Shown here: positions 23,956-34,335 of the stretch, piece after piece
Numbering within the stretch: position 1 is the stretch's first letter
Layout: the number at the start of each line of letters is the position of its first letter
Assembly (NCBI RefSeq): GCF_963169125.1
Contig: NC_084799.1
Span: 66,696,643 to 66,760,642 of the forward strand
DNA length: 64,000 nt
Direction of reading: 5' to 3'
Source: Humulus lupulus
Taxonomy: Eukaryota; Streptophyta; Magnoliopsida; Rosales; Cannabaceae
Program-made: the position numbers and the translations under genes
Notes under the pieces: generated by a model
Told to the model about the DNA's origin: nothing
Databases searched by the model: none
What the model saw: only the letters and a program-made list of their open reading frames with translations

Positions 23956-26541
23956 TTAATGATAATATTTTTTTAGATGCTATGCGTTCCACGCTATGGG
24001 TACCATGGTATCATCCAAACGTGCCAGCTTGTAGGTGTTAGGGGCCTCCACCTGGGCAACTTAGTAGGGCCCTTCCCAGTTTGCCCCTATAACACCTGCG
24101 CTTAGGTCTCGAGTGTTGGGCAGGACTTTCCTTAAAACGAGGTCTGCGAACCTGAACGCTCTCTCTCACACCCTTGAATTATAGTATCTCGAGGCTCATT
24201 GCTGGTACGTTTCCAACTTTAGTTGTGCCCTTTCTCTCCTTGCTTCCAATAGGTCCAAATTTTCAGCCAATGTTGCGAGGTTAGTCTGGTCATCATATGC
24301 TTGTATGTAGATGGAGTTGATTTTCATTTCTTTTGGATGGACAACCTCGCATTCATAGGCTAAGGTGAAAGGCATCTCTCAAATGGTGGAACGAGGCGTG
24401 GTCCCATAGGCCCAAAGCACATTGGGCAGTTCATCGACCTAGGCCCTTTTCAACTTTTCCAACTTTGGTTTTAGGTTCCTTTTTAGGATCTTGTTGATGG
24501 CCTCCACTTGTCCATTGGCTTGTGGGTGTACTATAGCGGAGAAACTCCTCTTGATTCCCTTTTCTCTGCAATATTCTTCGAATACCCCTCTTTCAAACTG
24601 TGTCCCATTGTCGGAGATTATCTTGTAGGGTACTCCAAACCCACAGACGATAAATTTGTTGACGAAGGTGGTGATTTGCTTAGCCGTTATGTTGACTAGA
24701 GGCTCTGCTTCCACCCATTTAGTAGAGTAATTGACTGCTACAACCACGTATTTTTCTCTTCCTCTTCCTGCTGGTAGCGCTCCAATCAAGTCAATCCCCA
24801 ACACAGCAAAGGGCCACAAACTTGTCATGCTAACCACCTCATTTGGTGACTATCTTGGGTAATTTGCATGTCATTGGCATTTGTCACATCTTCTCGCGAA
24901 ATCGCTTGTATCCTTCTCCATGGTAGGCCAATAATACCCCTGGCGTATGGCTTTTTTTGCCGTGGATTGCCCCCCAGCATGATTTTCACATTCTTCTTCG
25001 TGTATCTCTTGCAGGACTTTTAAAGCCTCCCCCTTGTCTATACACCGTAGGAGCGGGGTGGAGAAGCCTCTCTTATACAAAACTCCATCTACTAGGGTTT
25101 ATTGGGCGGCTTTGTAAATCAACTTACGGGCATCTTTTTTGTCCAAAGCCAATGTTCCGTCAGTTAAGTATCTCAAGATGGGTGCAAACCATGACTCCTC
25201 AGGGTTATTAACCATGTGGACCTCCTCTTCTGCTATGCTCGACCTGGAGAGGTATTCGACAGGGATGGACTCAAGCGTGTCTCCATCTCGGGTAGAGGCA
25301 AGTTTTTGTGAGAGCATCGACATTTGTGTTTTGCTCCCTTGGGATCTGTTCTATGGTGTATTTTTTGAACTTATCCAAATACCCCTTCACTTTGGTGAGA
25401 TATGCAGCCATTTTTGGGCCTCTAGCTTGATATTCGCCCTTCACCTGAAATACTACTAGCTATGTATCACTAAAGACATGCAAATGTGTTACCTTTAACT
25501 CCTTCGCTAGTCACAGGGCAGCTAGTAGTGCCTCATATTCTGCTTCGTTGTTGGAAGCTTCAAATCCAAATCTTAAAGCACAATACATCTTATATCCCTC
25601 AGGTCCCGTCATTATTATGCCGCGCCGAATCCTCCTTCGTTAGACGCCCCATCCACATGGAGGCTCCATTATTCAAGCTGTTTTTCCCCTTCACCCATTG
25701 GTTCATTCTCTTCTATTTCAGCTTCCTCATGGGGTCGATGTGCAAACTCAACTATAAAATCTGCAAGTACCTACCTGTTGACTGAGGTCCTTGGGGTGTA
25801 AGTGATGTCAAACTGACTTAACTCAATTGACCATTTTAACAACCTACCCGAAGTGTCTGGTTTGTGCAAGACTTGACGCAAAGGGGTGTTGGTGAGCACT
25901 TCAATAGCATGAGCGTGAAAATAGGGCCTCACCCTTCGCGAAGCCACTATCAAGGCATATGCTAACTTTTCTATATCTGGGTACCAGGTTTCTGCATCTA
26001 CCAATCATTTTCTTACATAGTATACGGGCTACTGATGCTTCTTTTCTCCTTTGACCAGGGAGACACTTATAGCATGCTCTGATACGGATAAGTACAGGTA
26101 CAATTTTTCCCCTTTTTCTGGCTTAGCCAAAAGGGGTGGTTTTCCAAGGTGTTCCTTTAGCTTAGCAAAGGCTTCCTGGCAATCTTCATCCCAAGCGAAC
26201 TTTTTTCTCCCTTTTAGGATGTTGAAGAAAGGGAGGCATTGGTCAGTGGATCTGGAGATGAACCTATTGAGGGCTGCTACTCTCCCTATTAAGCACTGCA
26301 CTTCCTTCTTGCTTCGGGGTGGGCTCATTTCCAACAATGCCTTAATTTTGTTAGGGATGGCCTCAATACCTTGGGAATTCACCATAAAACCCAAGAACTT
26401 CCCTGAAGAAACTCCAAATGTCCACTTGAGTTGGTTTAGCTTCATTCTGAATTTTCAGAGGGTGTGAAACATCTCACTAAGGTCATTTGTGAGCTCTTCT
26501 GCCTTCTTTGTCTTTACCAACATATCATCTACATATACTTA
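23956..26541 (-). pseudogene. Element C pol, 3' part: RT palm end, two RNase H domains, integrase
   Basis: On the - strand the sequence opens at VYVDDMLVKTKKAEEL, the RT catalytic motif, immediately next to element B. It continues through KLNQLKWTFGVSSGKFLGFMVN and RNase H (LTNTPLRQVLHKPDTSGRLLKWS). A second RNase H follows (VDGASNEG, NNEAEYEALL, NVDALT). Integrase has CDKCQ and all three catalytic residues (GIDLIGALPAG, SDNGTQFERG, GQVEAINKILKRN). It ends HLKKYYH-stop at 23956. Stops occur at about 26462, 26017, 25100, 24865 and 24438, so the gene is dead although its integrase triad is intact. Confidence 0.87.
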
Positions 26542-26789
26542 TGTGGACGCTCAATATTCCACGCCCATAAAAGAACCAAGACGTGTGTTAAGGTCCCTTA
26601 AAGGCCTAAATGCATGCATGAGCCACGAGACGCTCGGGCCACCACCTTCTTGCAACGGCCTCGCATGCCTAGGACTGTGCCCCACGAGATGACCTCCCGT
26701 GCCTAGGTGCGTGATGCATAAGGGAGCCTCGTGTGCCCAGGGGCATGTCTCATTGGCAAGCCTCGCATGCTTAGGACCATGCCTCGCGA

Positions 26790-27370
26790 GATAGCCTCGC
26801 GTGCCCAGCCTCGCGCCCCAGCGCCCGTGGCCTCGCCTCCGAGCGCGCGCGGCCTCGCCCGAAGCATCCTCAGCCTCGCGCTCCAGCGCCCGTGGCCTCG
26901 CGTCCGATCACGCGTGGCCTCGCCCGAAGCATCCTCAGCCTCGCACCCCAGCGCCCGTGGCCTCGCGTCTGAGCGTGCATTCGGCCTCGCGCCTCGAGTG
27001 TTCCATGCTGTGTGAGGCACGTGCCCTTGGGAGCCACACCATCAGGTGGCCACGCGAATGAGGCCTCGTGAAGGAGGCTCGGGAGCAGCATGGGAGCCAC
27101 ACCATCAGGTGGCCATGCGAGGGAGGCCTCGCGAAGGAGGCTCGGGAGCGGCATAGGAGCCACACCAACAGGTGGCCACGTGAATGAGGCCACGCGAGGG
27201 AGGCCTCGCGAAGGAGGCTCGTGAGCGGCATGGGAGCCGCGCCATTAGGGGGCCACACGAGGGAGGCCTCGCGTCAGGAGAGCCATACCATCAGGGGGCC
27301 ACGTGAGGGAGGCCTCACGTCAGGAGAGCCGCGCCACCAAGGGGCTCGCGAGGGAGGCATCTCGCCTCGC
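26790..27370 (+). repeat. GC-rich tandem repeats in the U3 region of the element B LTRs
   Basis: A first block (26800-26985) repeats CCAGCGCCCGTGGCCTCGC about every 62 bp. A second (27030-27370) repeats GAGGCCTCGCGAAGGAGGCT and GGGAGCCACACCATCAGG every 46-66 bp. The 3' LTR has the same blocks at 39590-40070 with one unit fewer in the first. Open frames across this block in several phases are products of the skewed composition. Confidence 0.8.
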
Positions 27371-27893
27371 ACACTTAGACATCAGGCGAGGCCACGTGCC
27401 TATCACCTATGTCCGTGGGTGGCCTCGGGGTGCTTCAGGCATCTCGTGCCAACGACCCGAGAGCCCCACCTCATGCCACGACCATTACATGCACCAAGTG
27501 TCCCATTCCCTATATGTTGAGACCCCAATGCTTAAAGGCTCCGGTACGAGTCGAATGGAACATACTTGTACGATCTAGTACTGGGTACGGCCGCTAAGAC
27601 CCTGTATGTCGAGTACGGACACCCATACCAGTGGGGTAGTGGGAGTGCTGGGATAAGAGTTGTGGCCCGTACGTCTACGGCTAGGAGTCAGAGTCGACAC
27701 CACTACCACCTGCGCCACTATGTCTGTCACCACTCCTCTGACATGGGTACGGACAAGTAGTGGAGACATCCTCCTGATGCCTGCCCCTGTGCTAGATGCA
27801 AGACCTCAACCTCTGAAACCACTCTCCTGACAGAGTACTTATGTACAACTTGGTCTCCTGGACCACCATGTATCCAAGGCCATTAGAGCCTAC

Positions 27894-27900
27894 TATAAAA
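27894..27900 (+). promoter_or_regulatory. TATA box of the element B 5' LTR
   Basis: TATAAAA occurs in GCCTACTATAAAAAGAACC. The 3' LTR copy reads GCCTACGATAAGAAGAACC, so its TATA box is lost. Confidence 0.6.
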
Positions 27901-28100
27901 AGAACCCCTCTCCCACATGGGAGGGGGTTGGAAAATTTACTGTAGCAAGTGCTTGAGAGTGAATGAAATATTGATTTCTCCATTGTTGTTCTGCCATTGT
28001 TCTTGAGTTATTACTTAAATTTCTAAGGCTTTCTTATTGACAATCTTTACTTTGCTATTTTTTCCAACTTAACTTAGTTGACGAGTTCTCATCGTCAACA

Positions 28101-28120
28101 GTTTGGCGTCGTCTGTTGGA
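28101..28120 (+). promoter_or_regulatory. Primer binding site region of element B
   Basis: GTTTGGCGTCGTCTGTTGGA directly follows the LTR end CAACA. Element C has GTTTGGTGCTGTCTGTGGGA at the same place. I do not assign the tRNA with certainty. Confidence 0.6.
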
Positions 28121-28206
28121 ACGTAAGTTCCAAGCTACTGTTTTACCATTGCTTCCGGCAAGAAGAAATTCCAAGACGTTAAAAATGACTCAGGAAGCCA
28201 CTGGAG

Positions 28207-28863
28207 GTGGAGGACCACCTTACCGGAGTTCAGCTGAAGGCCTTCATGAAGGACCCTCCTCCACCCAGAGACGTGGAGCCCCCAAGGGACCCTGGGGTTC
28301 ACGAAGGTGATAGAGAGGCCTCGTCACCAACTGCTCCACCTGGAGAGAGTCCTCCAATAGCACCACCGGAAAATGCTAATGAGTTCCCTCTCCCTAAATC
28401 ACCACAGGTATCGAACTCTGGCCGGCAGGACCTGGGCCCCTCTACCCGTAGGCGTGATATGCATCCCCGGGTCCATTCCGTGAGCTCGAGTTCGAAATAT
28501 CGATTCTATGAAGAAGAAATATGTGAGCTCCACCGTAAGAACCAAAGGTTGGAGACCACCCTGGAGAACATGCAAGAGGTGTTGAATGGCTTATTGCAGG
28601 GTAAGTCAACCGTGACCTTGCCTAAGAGGAAGGAGAAAGGTTGGGAGGGGGTGGAGACCACCGTACAAGTAGATGATGGGAGGACCCGGCACTTTACCAG
28701 TAACACCCCCCGAGCGAAGCGACGCGAACATCCTGAACCACCGAAGCAGGCCCAGAAACCAGAGCCAAGGACCGACACTGCCCCTCGCAACGAGGATGAG
28801 GTCACCTCCAAGAGAGCACCCTCAGATTTACAGGAGGAGCTCAATAAAAAGAGGGCAGGGTAA
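28207..28863 (+). pseudogene. Element B gag, N-terminal segment
   Basis: The frame begins MEDHLTGVQLKAF and is rich in proline and charged residues. It includes a short coiled coil (YEEEICELHRKNQRLETTLE, then NMQEVLNGLLQGKS) and ends at TAA in ELNKKRAG-stop. A frameshift there moves into DSLSKRRQDLDT and another TAA just before MKSLQSK. In element C the same protein reads through as DLDTEMRSLRSK, so B carries a GAA-to-TAA change. The initiator region near 28120 also differs from C (where MDKFQATILP starts gag). The 28761-28863 part is the first copy of the tandem unit's beginning. Confidence 0.75.
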
Positions 28864-28972
28864 AGGGACCACGCCCCCTACGACGCCTCGGGAGGGCAAA
28901 GGGGTGGGTGATCCTAACCCATCCGCTTTAAAGGACTCCCTAAGCAAGAGAAGGCAGGACTTGGACACATAA

Positions 28973-29908
28973 ATGAAGAGCCTGCAAAGCAAGATCGTCA
29001 TCGCCTCAGGAGGTCAAATTTTTGAGGAGGAGTTCGACCAAAAGTCACCGTTCGTCAGGGCGATCCAGGCCATCAGGCTCCCTGCCAACTTTAGAGAGCC
29101 CCACATGACCCCCTACGAAGGAAGCACAGATTTGAAATATCATCTAGATACATTTAATGACCTGATGAAGCTGAGGGGAATTGGCAGCGGGGCGAGATGT
29201 CATTGCTTCGCTGTCACATTAGAAGGACCTGTGTACAAATGGTTCAAGGGGCTTAGACCGGGGTCCATCCGATCTTGGCAACAACTTTCTGATGAATTCC
29301 TCCAGCAACACCACGCTGTGCAAGACTACGCAATGCCAGGTACCAGCCTCGCCAATGTGAAGGAAGGAGATAACGAGAGTCTGAAGAGCTATATCCACTG
29401 GTTCAACATGGAGGCGGCTAAGGTAGGAAGCCTGACCCGCCGAGAGCTGAAAATGGCCATCACGGCAGGAGTACGCCTAGGGAGCAAGTTATGGGATAAC
29501 ATGCTCATAAGAGAGGTCACAGACTTGGATGATTTCTACGAGCGGGCACAAAAGTACATTCGCGTGGAGGATGGTCACGAGAACCTCAAGGCTGGAAAAG
29601 GCCCATCGCCCCCAAAACCTTCAGTCTGGGATAACCAAAGCGGTGCAAAGAAGAAGGGGGTTTATGAGGGAACGAGGGATGATCGACCTCGGAAGCACCA
29701 ACGCTCTGATGAGCGCACACAGAGCCCCTACACCTTTTACACTGACCTCACCCGCGCGAGGGAGGATATTTTCATTACGAACGAAAACCAGGTCCCTTTC
29801 AAAAGGCCCCCACCAATAAAGAAAGATCGGTCTAAAAGAGACCCCAGCAAGTACTGCCAATATCACAAGGATATCAGAGCCAAGGACCAATGCTGCCCCT
29901 CGCAATGA
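28973..29908 (+). CDS. Gag core, array copy 1 (311 codons)
   Basis: An open frame from ATG to TGA encoding a retrotransposon Gag (capsid-like) domain: IRLPANFREPHMTPYEGSTD, then FNDLMKLRGIGSGARCHCFA, KWFKGLRPGSIRSWQQLSDE and ESLKSYIHWFNMEAAKVGSL. It continues into a basic tail with KYCQYHKDIRAKDQCC, the remains of a knuckle region that loses its proper end (relatives read HKDIGHTT-EC) because the next unit begins. This type-1 copy has LEGPVYKWFKG and NVKEGDNESL. It is separated from the N-terminal segment by a TAA directly before the ATG. Whether any protein is made is unknown. Confidence 0.7.
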   Translation: MKSLQSKIVIASGGQIFEEEFDQKSPFVRAIQAIRLPANFREPHMTPYEGSTDLKYHLDTFNDLMKLRGIGSGARCHCFAVTLEGPVYKWFKGLRPGSIRSWQQLSDEFLQQHHAVQDYAMPGTSLANVKEGDNESLKSYIHWFNMEAAKVGSLTRRELKMAITAGVRLGSKLWDNMLIREVTDLDDFYERAQKYIRVEDGHENLKAGKGPSPPKPSVWDNQSGAKKKGVYEGTRDDRPRKHQRSDERTQSPYTFYTDLTRAREDIFITNENQVPFKRPPPIKKDRSKRDPSKYCQYHKDIRAKDQCCPSQ

Positions 29909-30087
29909 GGACGAGGTCACCTCTAAGAGAGCACCCTCAGATTTACAAGAGGAGCTCAATAAAAAGAGGGCGGGGTAAAGGGACCACGACCCCTACGGTG
30001 CCTCAGGAGGGCAAAGGGGTGGGTGATCCTAACCCGTCCGCTTTAAAGGACTCCCTAAGCAAGAGAAGGCAGGACTTGGACACATAA

Positions 30088-31023
30088 ATGAAGAGCCTGC
30101 AAAGCAAGATCGTCATCGCCTCAGGAGTTCAAATTTTTGAGGAGGAGTTCGACCAAAAGTCACCGTTCGTCAGGGCGATCCAGGCCATCAGGCTCCCTGC
30201 CAACTTTAGAGAGCCCCACATGACCCCCTACGAAGGAAGCACAGATTTGAAATATCATCTAGATACATTTAATGACCTGATGAAGCTGAGGGGAATTGGC
30301 AGCGGGGCGAGATGTCATTGCTTCGCTGTCACATTAGAAGGACCTGTGTACAAATGGTTCAAGGGGCTTAGACCGGGGTCCATCCGATCTTGGCAACAAC
30401 TTTCTGATGAATTCCTCCAGCAACACCACGCTGTGCAAGACTACGCAATGCCAGGTACCAGCCTCGCCAATGTGAAGGAAGGAGATAACGAGAGTCTGAA
30501 GAGCTATATCCACTGGTTCAACATGGAGGCGGCTAAGGTAGGAAGCCTGACCCGCCGAGAGCTGAAAATGGCCATCACGGCAGGAGTACGCCTCGGGAGC
30601 AAGTTATGGGATAACATGCTCAAGAGAGAGGTCACAGACTTGGATGATTTCTACGAGCGGGCACAAAAGTACATTCGCGTGGAGGATGGTCACGAGAACC
30701 TCAAGGCTGGAAAAGGCCCATCGCCCCCAAAACCTTCAGTCTGGGATAACCAAAGCGGTGCAAAGAAGAAGGGGGTTTATGAGGGAACGAGGGATGATCG
30801 ACCTCGGAAGCACCAACGCTCTGATGAGCGCACACAGAGCCCCTACACCTTTTACACTGACCTCACCCGCGCGAGGGAGGATATTTTCATTACGAACGAA
30901 AACCAGGTCCCTTTCAAAAGGCCCCCACCAATAAAGAAAGATCGGTCTAAAAGAGACCCCAGCAAGTACTGCCAATATCACAAGGATATCAGAGCCAAGG
31001 ACCAATGCTGCCCCTCGCAATGA
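30088..31023 (+). CDS. Gag core, array copy 2 (311 codons)
   Basis: Nearly identical to copy 1: I notice GGTCAA to GTTCAA (G to V in ASGVQIF), ATAAGA to AAGAGA, and a silent change in the VRLGSK segment. It has the same type-1 patch (EGPVYKWFKG, QDYAMPGTSLANVKEGD) and the same open length, and is again preceded by TAA. Confidence 0.7.
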   Translation: MKSLQSKIVIASGVQIFEEEFDQKSPFVRAIQAIRLPANFREPHMTPYEGSTDLKYHLDTFNDLMKLRGIGSGARCHCFAVTLEGPVYKWFKGLRPGSIRSWQQLSDEFLQQHHAVQDYAMPGTSLANVKEGDNESLKSYIHWFNMEAAKVGSLTRRELKMAITAGVRLGSKLWDNMLKREVTDLDDFYERAQKYIRVEDGHENLKAGKGPSPPKPSVWDNQSGAKKKGVYEGTRDDRPRKHQRSDERTQSPYTFYTDLTRAREDIFITNENQVPFKRPPPIKKDRSKRDPSKYCQYHKDIRAKDQCCPSQ

Positions 31024-31202
31024 GGACGAGGTCACCTCTAAGAGAGCACCCTCAGATTTACAAGAGGAGCTCAATAAAAAGAGGGCGGGGTAAAGGGACC
31101 ACGACCCCTACGGTGCCTCGGGAGGGCAAAGGGGTGGGTGATCCTAACCCGTCCGCTTTAAAGGACTCCTTAAGCAAGAGAAGGCAGGACTTGGACACAT
31201 AA

Positions 31203-32138
31203 ATGAAGAGCCTGCAAAGCAAGATCGTCATCGCCTCAGGAGGTCAAATTTTTGAGGAGGAGTTCGACCAAAAGTCACCGTTCGTCAGGGCGATCCAGGC
31301 CATCAGGCTCCCTGCCAACTTTAGAGAGCCCCACATGACCCCCTACGAAGGAAGCACAGATTTGAAATATCATCTAGATACATTTAATGACCTGATGAAG
31401 CTGAGGGGAATTGGCAGCGGGGCGAGATGTCATTGCTTCGCTGTCACATTAAAAGGTACTGCACACAAATGGTTCAAAAGGCTTAGACTGGGGTCCATCC
31501 GATCTTGGCAACAACTTTCTGATGAATTCCTCCAGCAACACCACGCTGTGCGAGACTACGCAATGCCAAGTACCATCCTCGCCAATGTGAAGCAAGGAGA
31601 AAACGAGAGTCTGAAGAGCTATATCCACTGGTTCAACATGGAGGCGGCTAAGGTAGGAAGCCTGACCCGCCGAGAGCTGAAAATGGCCATCACGGCAGGA
31701 GTACGCCTAGGGAGCAAGTTATGGGATAACATGCTCAAGAGAGAGGTCACAGACTTGGATGATTTCTACGAGCGGGCACAAAAGTACATTCGCGTGGAGG
31801 CTGGTCACGAGAACCTCAAGGCTGGAAAAGGCCCATCGCCCCCAAAACCTTCAGTCTGGGATAACCAAAGCGGTGCAAAGAAGAAGGGGGTTTATGAGGG
31901 AACGAGGGATGATCGACCTCGGAAGCACCAACGCTCTGATGAGCGCACACAGAGCCCCTACACCTTTTACACTGACCTCACCCGCGCGAGGGAGGATATT
32001 TTCATTACGAACGAAAACCAGGTCCCTTTCAAAAGGCCCCCACCAATAAAGAAAGATCGGTCTAAAAGAGACCCCAGCAAGTACTGCCAATATCACAAGG
32101 ATATCAGAGCCAAGGACCAATGCTTCCCCTCGCAATGA
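31203..32138 (+). CDS. Gag core, array copy 3 (311 codons)
   Basis: This is the first copy of the second type: the patch reads KGTAHKWFKRLRLGS and RDYAMPSTILANVKQGENE, while sequence on both sides is almost identical to copies 1-2. It carries a private D-to-A change (VEAGHENL) and CCPSQ reads CFPSQ. The frame is open to TGA. Confidence 0.7.
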   Translation: MKSLQSKIVIASGGQIFEEEFDQKSPFVRAIQAIRLPANFREPHMTPYEGSTDLKYHLDTFNDLMKLRGIGSGARCHCFAVTLKGTAHKWFKRLRLGSIRSWQQLSDEFLQQHHAVRDYAMPSTILANVKQGENESLKSYIHWFNMEAAKVGSLTRRELKMAITAGVRLGSKLWDNMLKREVTDLDDFYERAQKYIRVEAGHENLKAGKGPSPPKPSVWDNQSGAKKKGVYEGTRDDRPRKHQRSDERTQSPYTFYTDLTRAREDIFITNENQVPFKRPPPIKKDRSKRDPSKYCQYHKDIRAKDQCFPSQ

Positions 32139-32317
32139 GGACGAGGTCACCTCTAAGAGAGCACCCTCAGATTTACAAGAGGAGCTCAATAAAAAGAGGG
32201 CGGGGTAAAGGGACCACGACCCCTACGGTGCCTCGGGAGGGCAAATGGGTGGGTGATCCTAACCCGTCCGCTCTAAAGGACTCCCTAAGCAAGAGAAGGC
32301 AGGACTTGGACACATAA

Positions 32318-33253
32318 ATGAAGAGCCTGCAAAGCAAGATCGTCATCGCCTCAGGAGGTCAAATTTTTGAGGAGGAGTTCGACCAAAAGTCACCGTTCGT
32401 CAGGGCGATCCAGGCCATCAGGCTCCCTGCCAACTTTAGAGAGCCCCACATGACCCCCTACGAAGGAAGCACAGATTTGAAATATCATCTAGATACATTT
32501 AATGACCTGATGAAGCTGAGGGGAATTGGCAGCGGGGCGAGATGTCATTGCTTCGCTGTCACATTAAAAGGTACTGCACACAAATGGTTCAAAAGGCTTA
32601 GACTGGGGTCCATCCGATCTTGGCAACAACTTTCTGATGAATTCCTCCAGCAACACCACGCTGTGCGAGACTACGCAATGCCAAGTACCATCCTCGCCAA
32701 TGTGAAGCAAGGAGAAAACGAGAGTCTGAAGAGCTATATCCACTGGTTCAACATGGAGGCGGCTAAGGTAGGAAGCCTGACCCGCCGAGAGCTGAAAATG
32801 GCCATCACGGCAGGAGTACGCCTCGGGAGCAAGTTATGGGATAACATGCTCAAGAGAGAGGTCACAGACTTGGATGATTTCTACGAGCGGGCACAAAAGT
32901 ACATTCGCGTGGAGGATGGTCACGAGAACCTCAAGGCTGGAAAAGGCCCATCGCCCCCAAAACCTTCAGTCTGGGATAACCAAAGCGGTGCAAAGAAGAA
33001 GGGGGTTTATGAGGGAACGAGGGATGATCGACCTCGGAAGCACCAACGCTCTGATGAGCGCACACAGAGCCCCTACACCTTTTACACTGACCTCACCCGC
33101 GCGAGGGAGGATATTTTCATTACGAACGAAAACCAGGTCCCTTTCAAAAGGCCCCCACCAATAAAGAAAGATCGGTCTAAAAGAGACCCCAGCAAGTACT
33201 GCCAATATCACAAGGATATCAGAGCCAAGGACCAATGCTGCCCCTCGCAATGA
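32318..33253 (+). CDS. Gag core, array copy 4 (311 codons)
   Basis: Second-type patch as in copy 3, but with VEDGHENL and CCPSQ as in copies 1-2. The upstream short frame reads GKWVGDPNPSA where the others have GKGVGDPNPSA. The frame is open to TGA. Confidence 0.7.
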   Translation: MKSLQSKIVIASGGQIFEEEFDQKSPFVRAIQAIRLPANFREPHMTPYEGSTDLKYHLDTFNDLMKLRGIGSGARCHCFAVTLKGTAHKWFKRLRLGSIRSWQQLSDEFLQQHHAVRDYAMPSTILANVKQGENESLKSYIHWFNMEAAKVGSLTRRELKMAITAGVRLGSKLWDNMLKREVTDLDDFYERAQKYIRVEDGHENLKAGKGPSPPKPSVWDNQSGAKKKGVYEGTRDDRPRKHQRSDERTQSPYTFYTDLTRAREDIFITNENQVPFKRPPPIKKDRSKRDPSKYCQYHKDIRAKDQCCPSQ

Positions 33254-33432
33254 GGACGAGGTCACCTCTAAGAGAGCACCCTCAGATTTACAAGAGGAGC
33301 TCAATAAAAAGAGGGCGGGGTAAAGGGACCACGACCCCTACGGTGCCTCGGGAGGGCAAAGGGGTGGGTGATCCTAACCCGTCCGCTTTAAAGGACTCCT
33401 TAAGCAAGAGAAGGCAGGACTTGGACACATAA

Positions 33433-34335
33433 ATGAAGAGCCTGCAAAGCAAGATCGTCATCGCCTCAGGAGGTCAAATTTTTGAGGAGGAGTTCGACCA
33501 AAAGTCACCGTTCGTCAGGGCGATCCAGGCCATCAGGCTCCCTGCCAACTTTAGAGAGCCCCACATGACCCCCTACGAAGGAAGCACAGATTTGAAATAT
33601 CATCTAGATACATTTAATGACCTGATGAAGCTGAGGGGAATTGGCAGCGGGGCGAGATGTCATTGCTTCGCTATCACATTAAAAGGTACTGCACACAAAT
33701 GGTTCAAAAGGCTTAGACTGGGGTCCATCCGATCTTGGCAACAACTTTCTGATGAATTCCTCCAGCAACACCACGCTGTGCGAGACTACGCAATGCCAAG
33801 TACCATCCTCGCCAATGTGAAGCAAGGAGAAAACGAGAGTCTGAAGAGCTATATCCACTGGTTCAACATGGAGGCGGCTAAGGTAGGAAGCCTGACCCGC
33901 TGAGAGCTGAAAATGGCCATCACGGTAGGAGTACGCCCGGGGAGCAAGTTATGGGATAACATGCTCAAGAGAGAGGTCACAGACTTGGATGATTTCTACG
34001 AGCGGGCACAAAAGTACATTCACGTGGAGGATGGCCACGAGAACCTCAAGGCCGGAAAAGGCCCATCGCCCCCAAAACCTTCAGTCCGGGATAACCAAAG
34101 CGGTGCAAAGAAGAAGGGGGTTTATGAGGGAACGAGGGATGATCGACCCCGGAAGCACCAACGCATTGATGAGCGCACATAGAGCCCCTACACCTTTTAC
34201 ACTAACCTCACCTGCGCGAGGGAGGATATTTTCATTACGAACGAAAACCAGGTCCCTTCAAAAGGCCCCCACCAATAAAGAAAGATCGGTCTAAATGAGA
34301 CCCCAGCAAGTACTGCCAATATCACAAGGATATCA
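33433..34335 (+). pseudogene. Gag core, array copy 5, broken
   Basis: Second-type patch (with FAITLKGTAH). CGA has become TGA at 33901-33903 after KVGSLTR, splitting the frame. Further stops occur (TAG at 34180-34182) and there is a one-base deletion near 34257. This copy joins the downstream part of gag: after GATATCAG the sequence continues CCACACCACCGCGGAGTGC, the correct HTT-AEC knuckle end, so it is the copy that retains the ancestral 3' junction. It has more private changes than copies 1-4. Confidence 0.8.

Larger units (their letters stand above)
26542..28100 (+). mobile_element. 5' LTR of element B
   Basis: It has 1559 bp, starting TGTGGACGCTCAATATTCCA and ending GTTCTCATCGTCAACA. 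A TATA box, TATAAAA, lies at 27894-27900. It is 65 bp longer than the 3' LTR, which matches one extra unit of the GC-rich block near 26870-26935. The two LTRs differ mostly by C/T and G/A changes in the GC-rich half, as expected from decay of methylated cytosines. Confidence 0.9.
28761..34335 (+). repeat. Five tandem copies of a 1115-bp gag segment
   Basis: Units start at AGAGCCAAGGACC on 28761, 29876, 30991, 32106 and 33221. The spacing is exactly 1115 bp for the first four; the fifth is one base shorter (a missing T near 34257). Each unit holds the end of the N-terminal gag frame, the frameshift, the TAAATG stop/start and the 311-codon gag frame. The break points show a CAG/AG overlap between the start of unit 1 and the end of unit 5 (GATATCAG at 34329-34336), suggesting microhomology. 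Units 1-2 and units 3-5 form two sequence types that differ mainly in one patch. Confidence 0.95.

Noticed and set aside
26703..27520. Several 90-107 codon frames on both strands in the GC-rich LTR block of B (and the same at 39329-40233)
   Set aside because: They lie in a GC-rich tandem repeat with few stop codons, are open in many phases at once, and have low-complexity products.
28506..33304. Repeated 112-codon - strand frames (MSSSCKSEGALLEV...) in every gag unit, and the 96-codon + strand frame MISTSGHK...
   Set aside because: They are alternative-frame shadows of the gag and gag N-terminal frames; they recur only because the unit is duplicated.
28761..34335. CRISPR array or satellite DNA
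   Set aside because: The repeated unit is 1115 bp of gag sequence in a plant retrotransposon with no spacers; it is a local duplication within one element.
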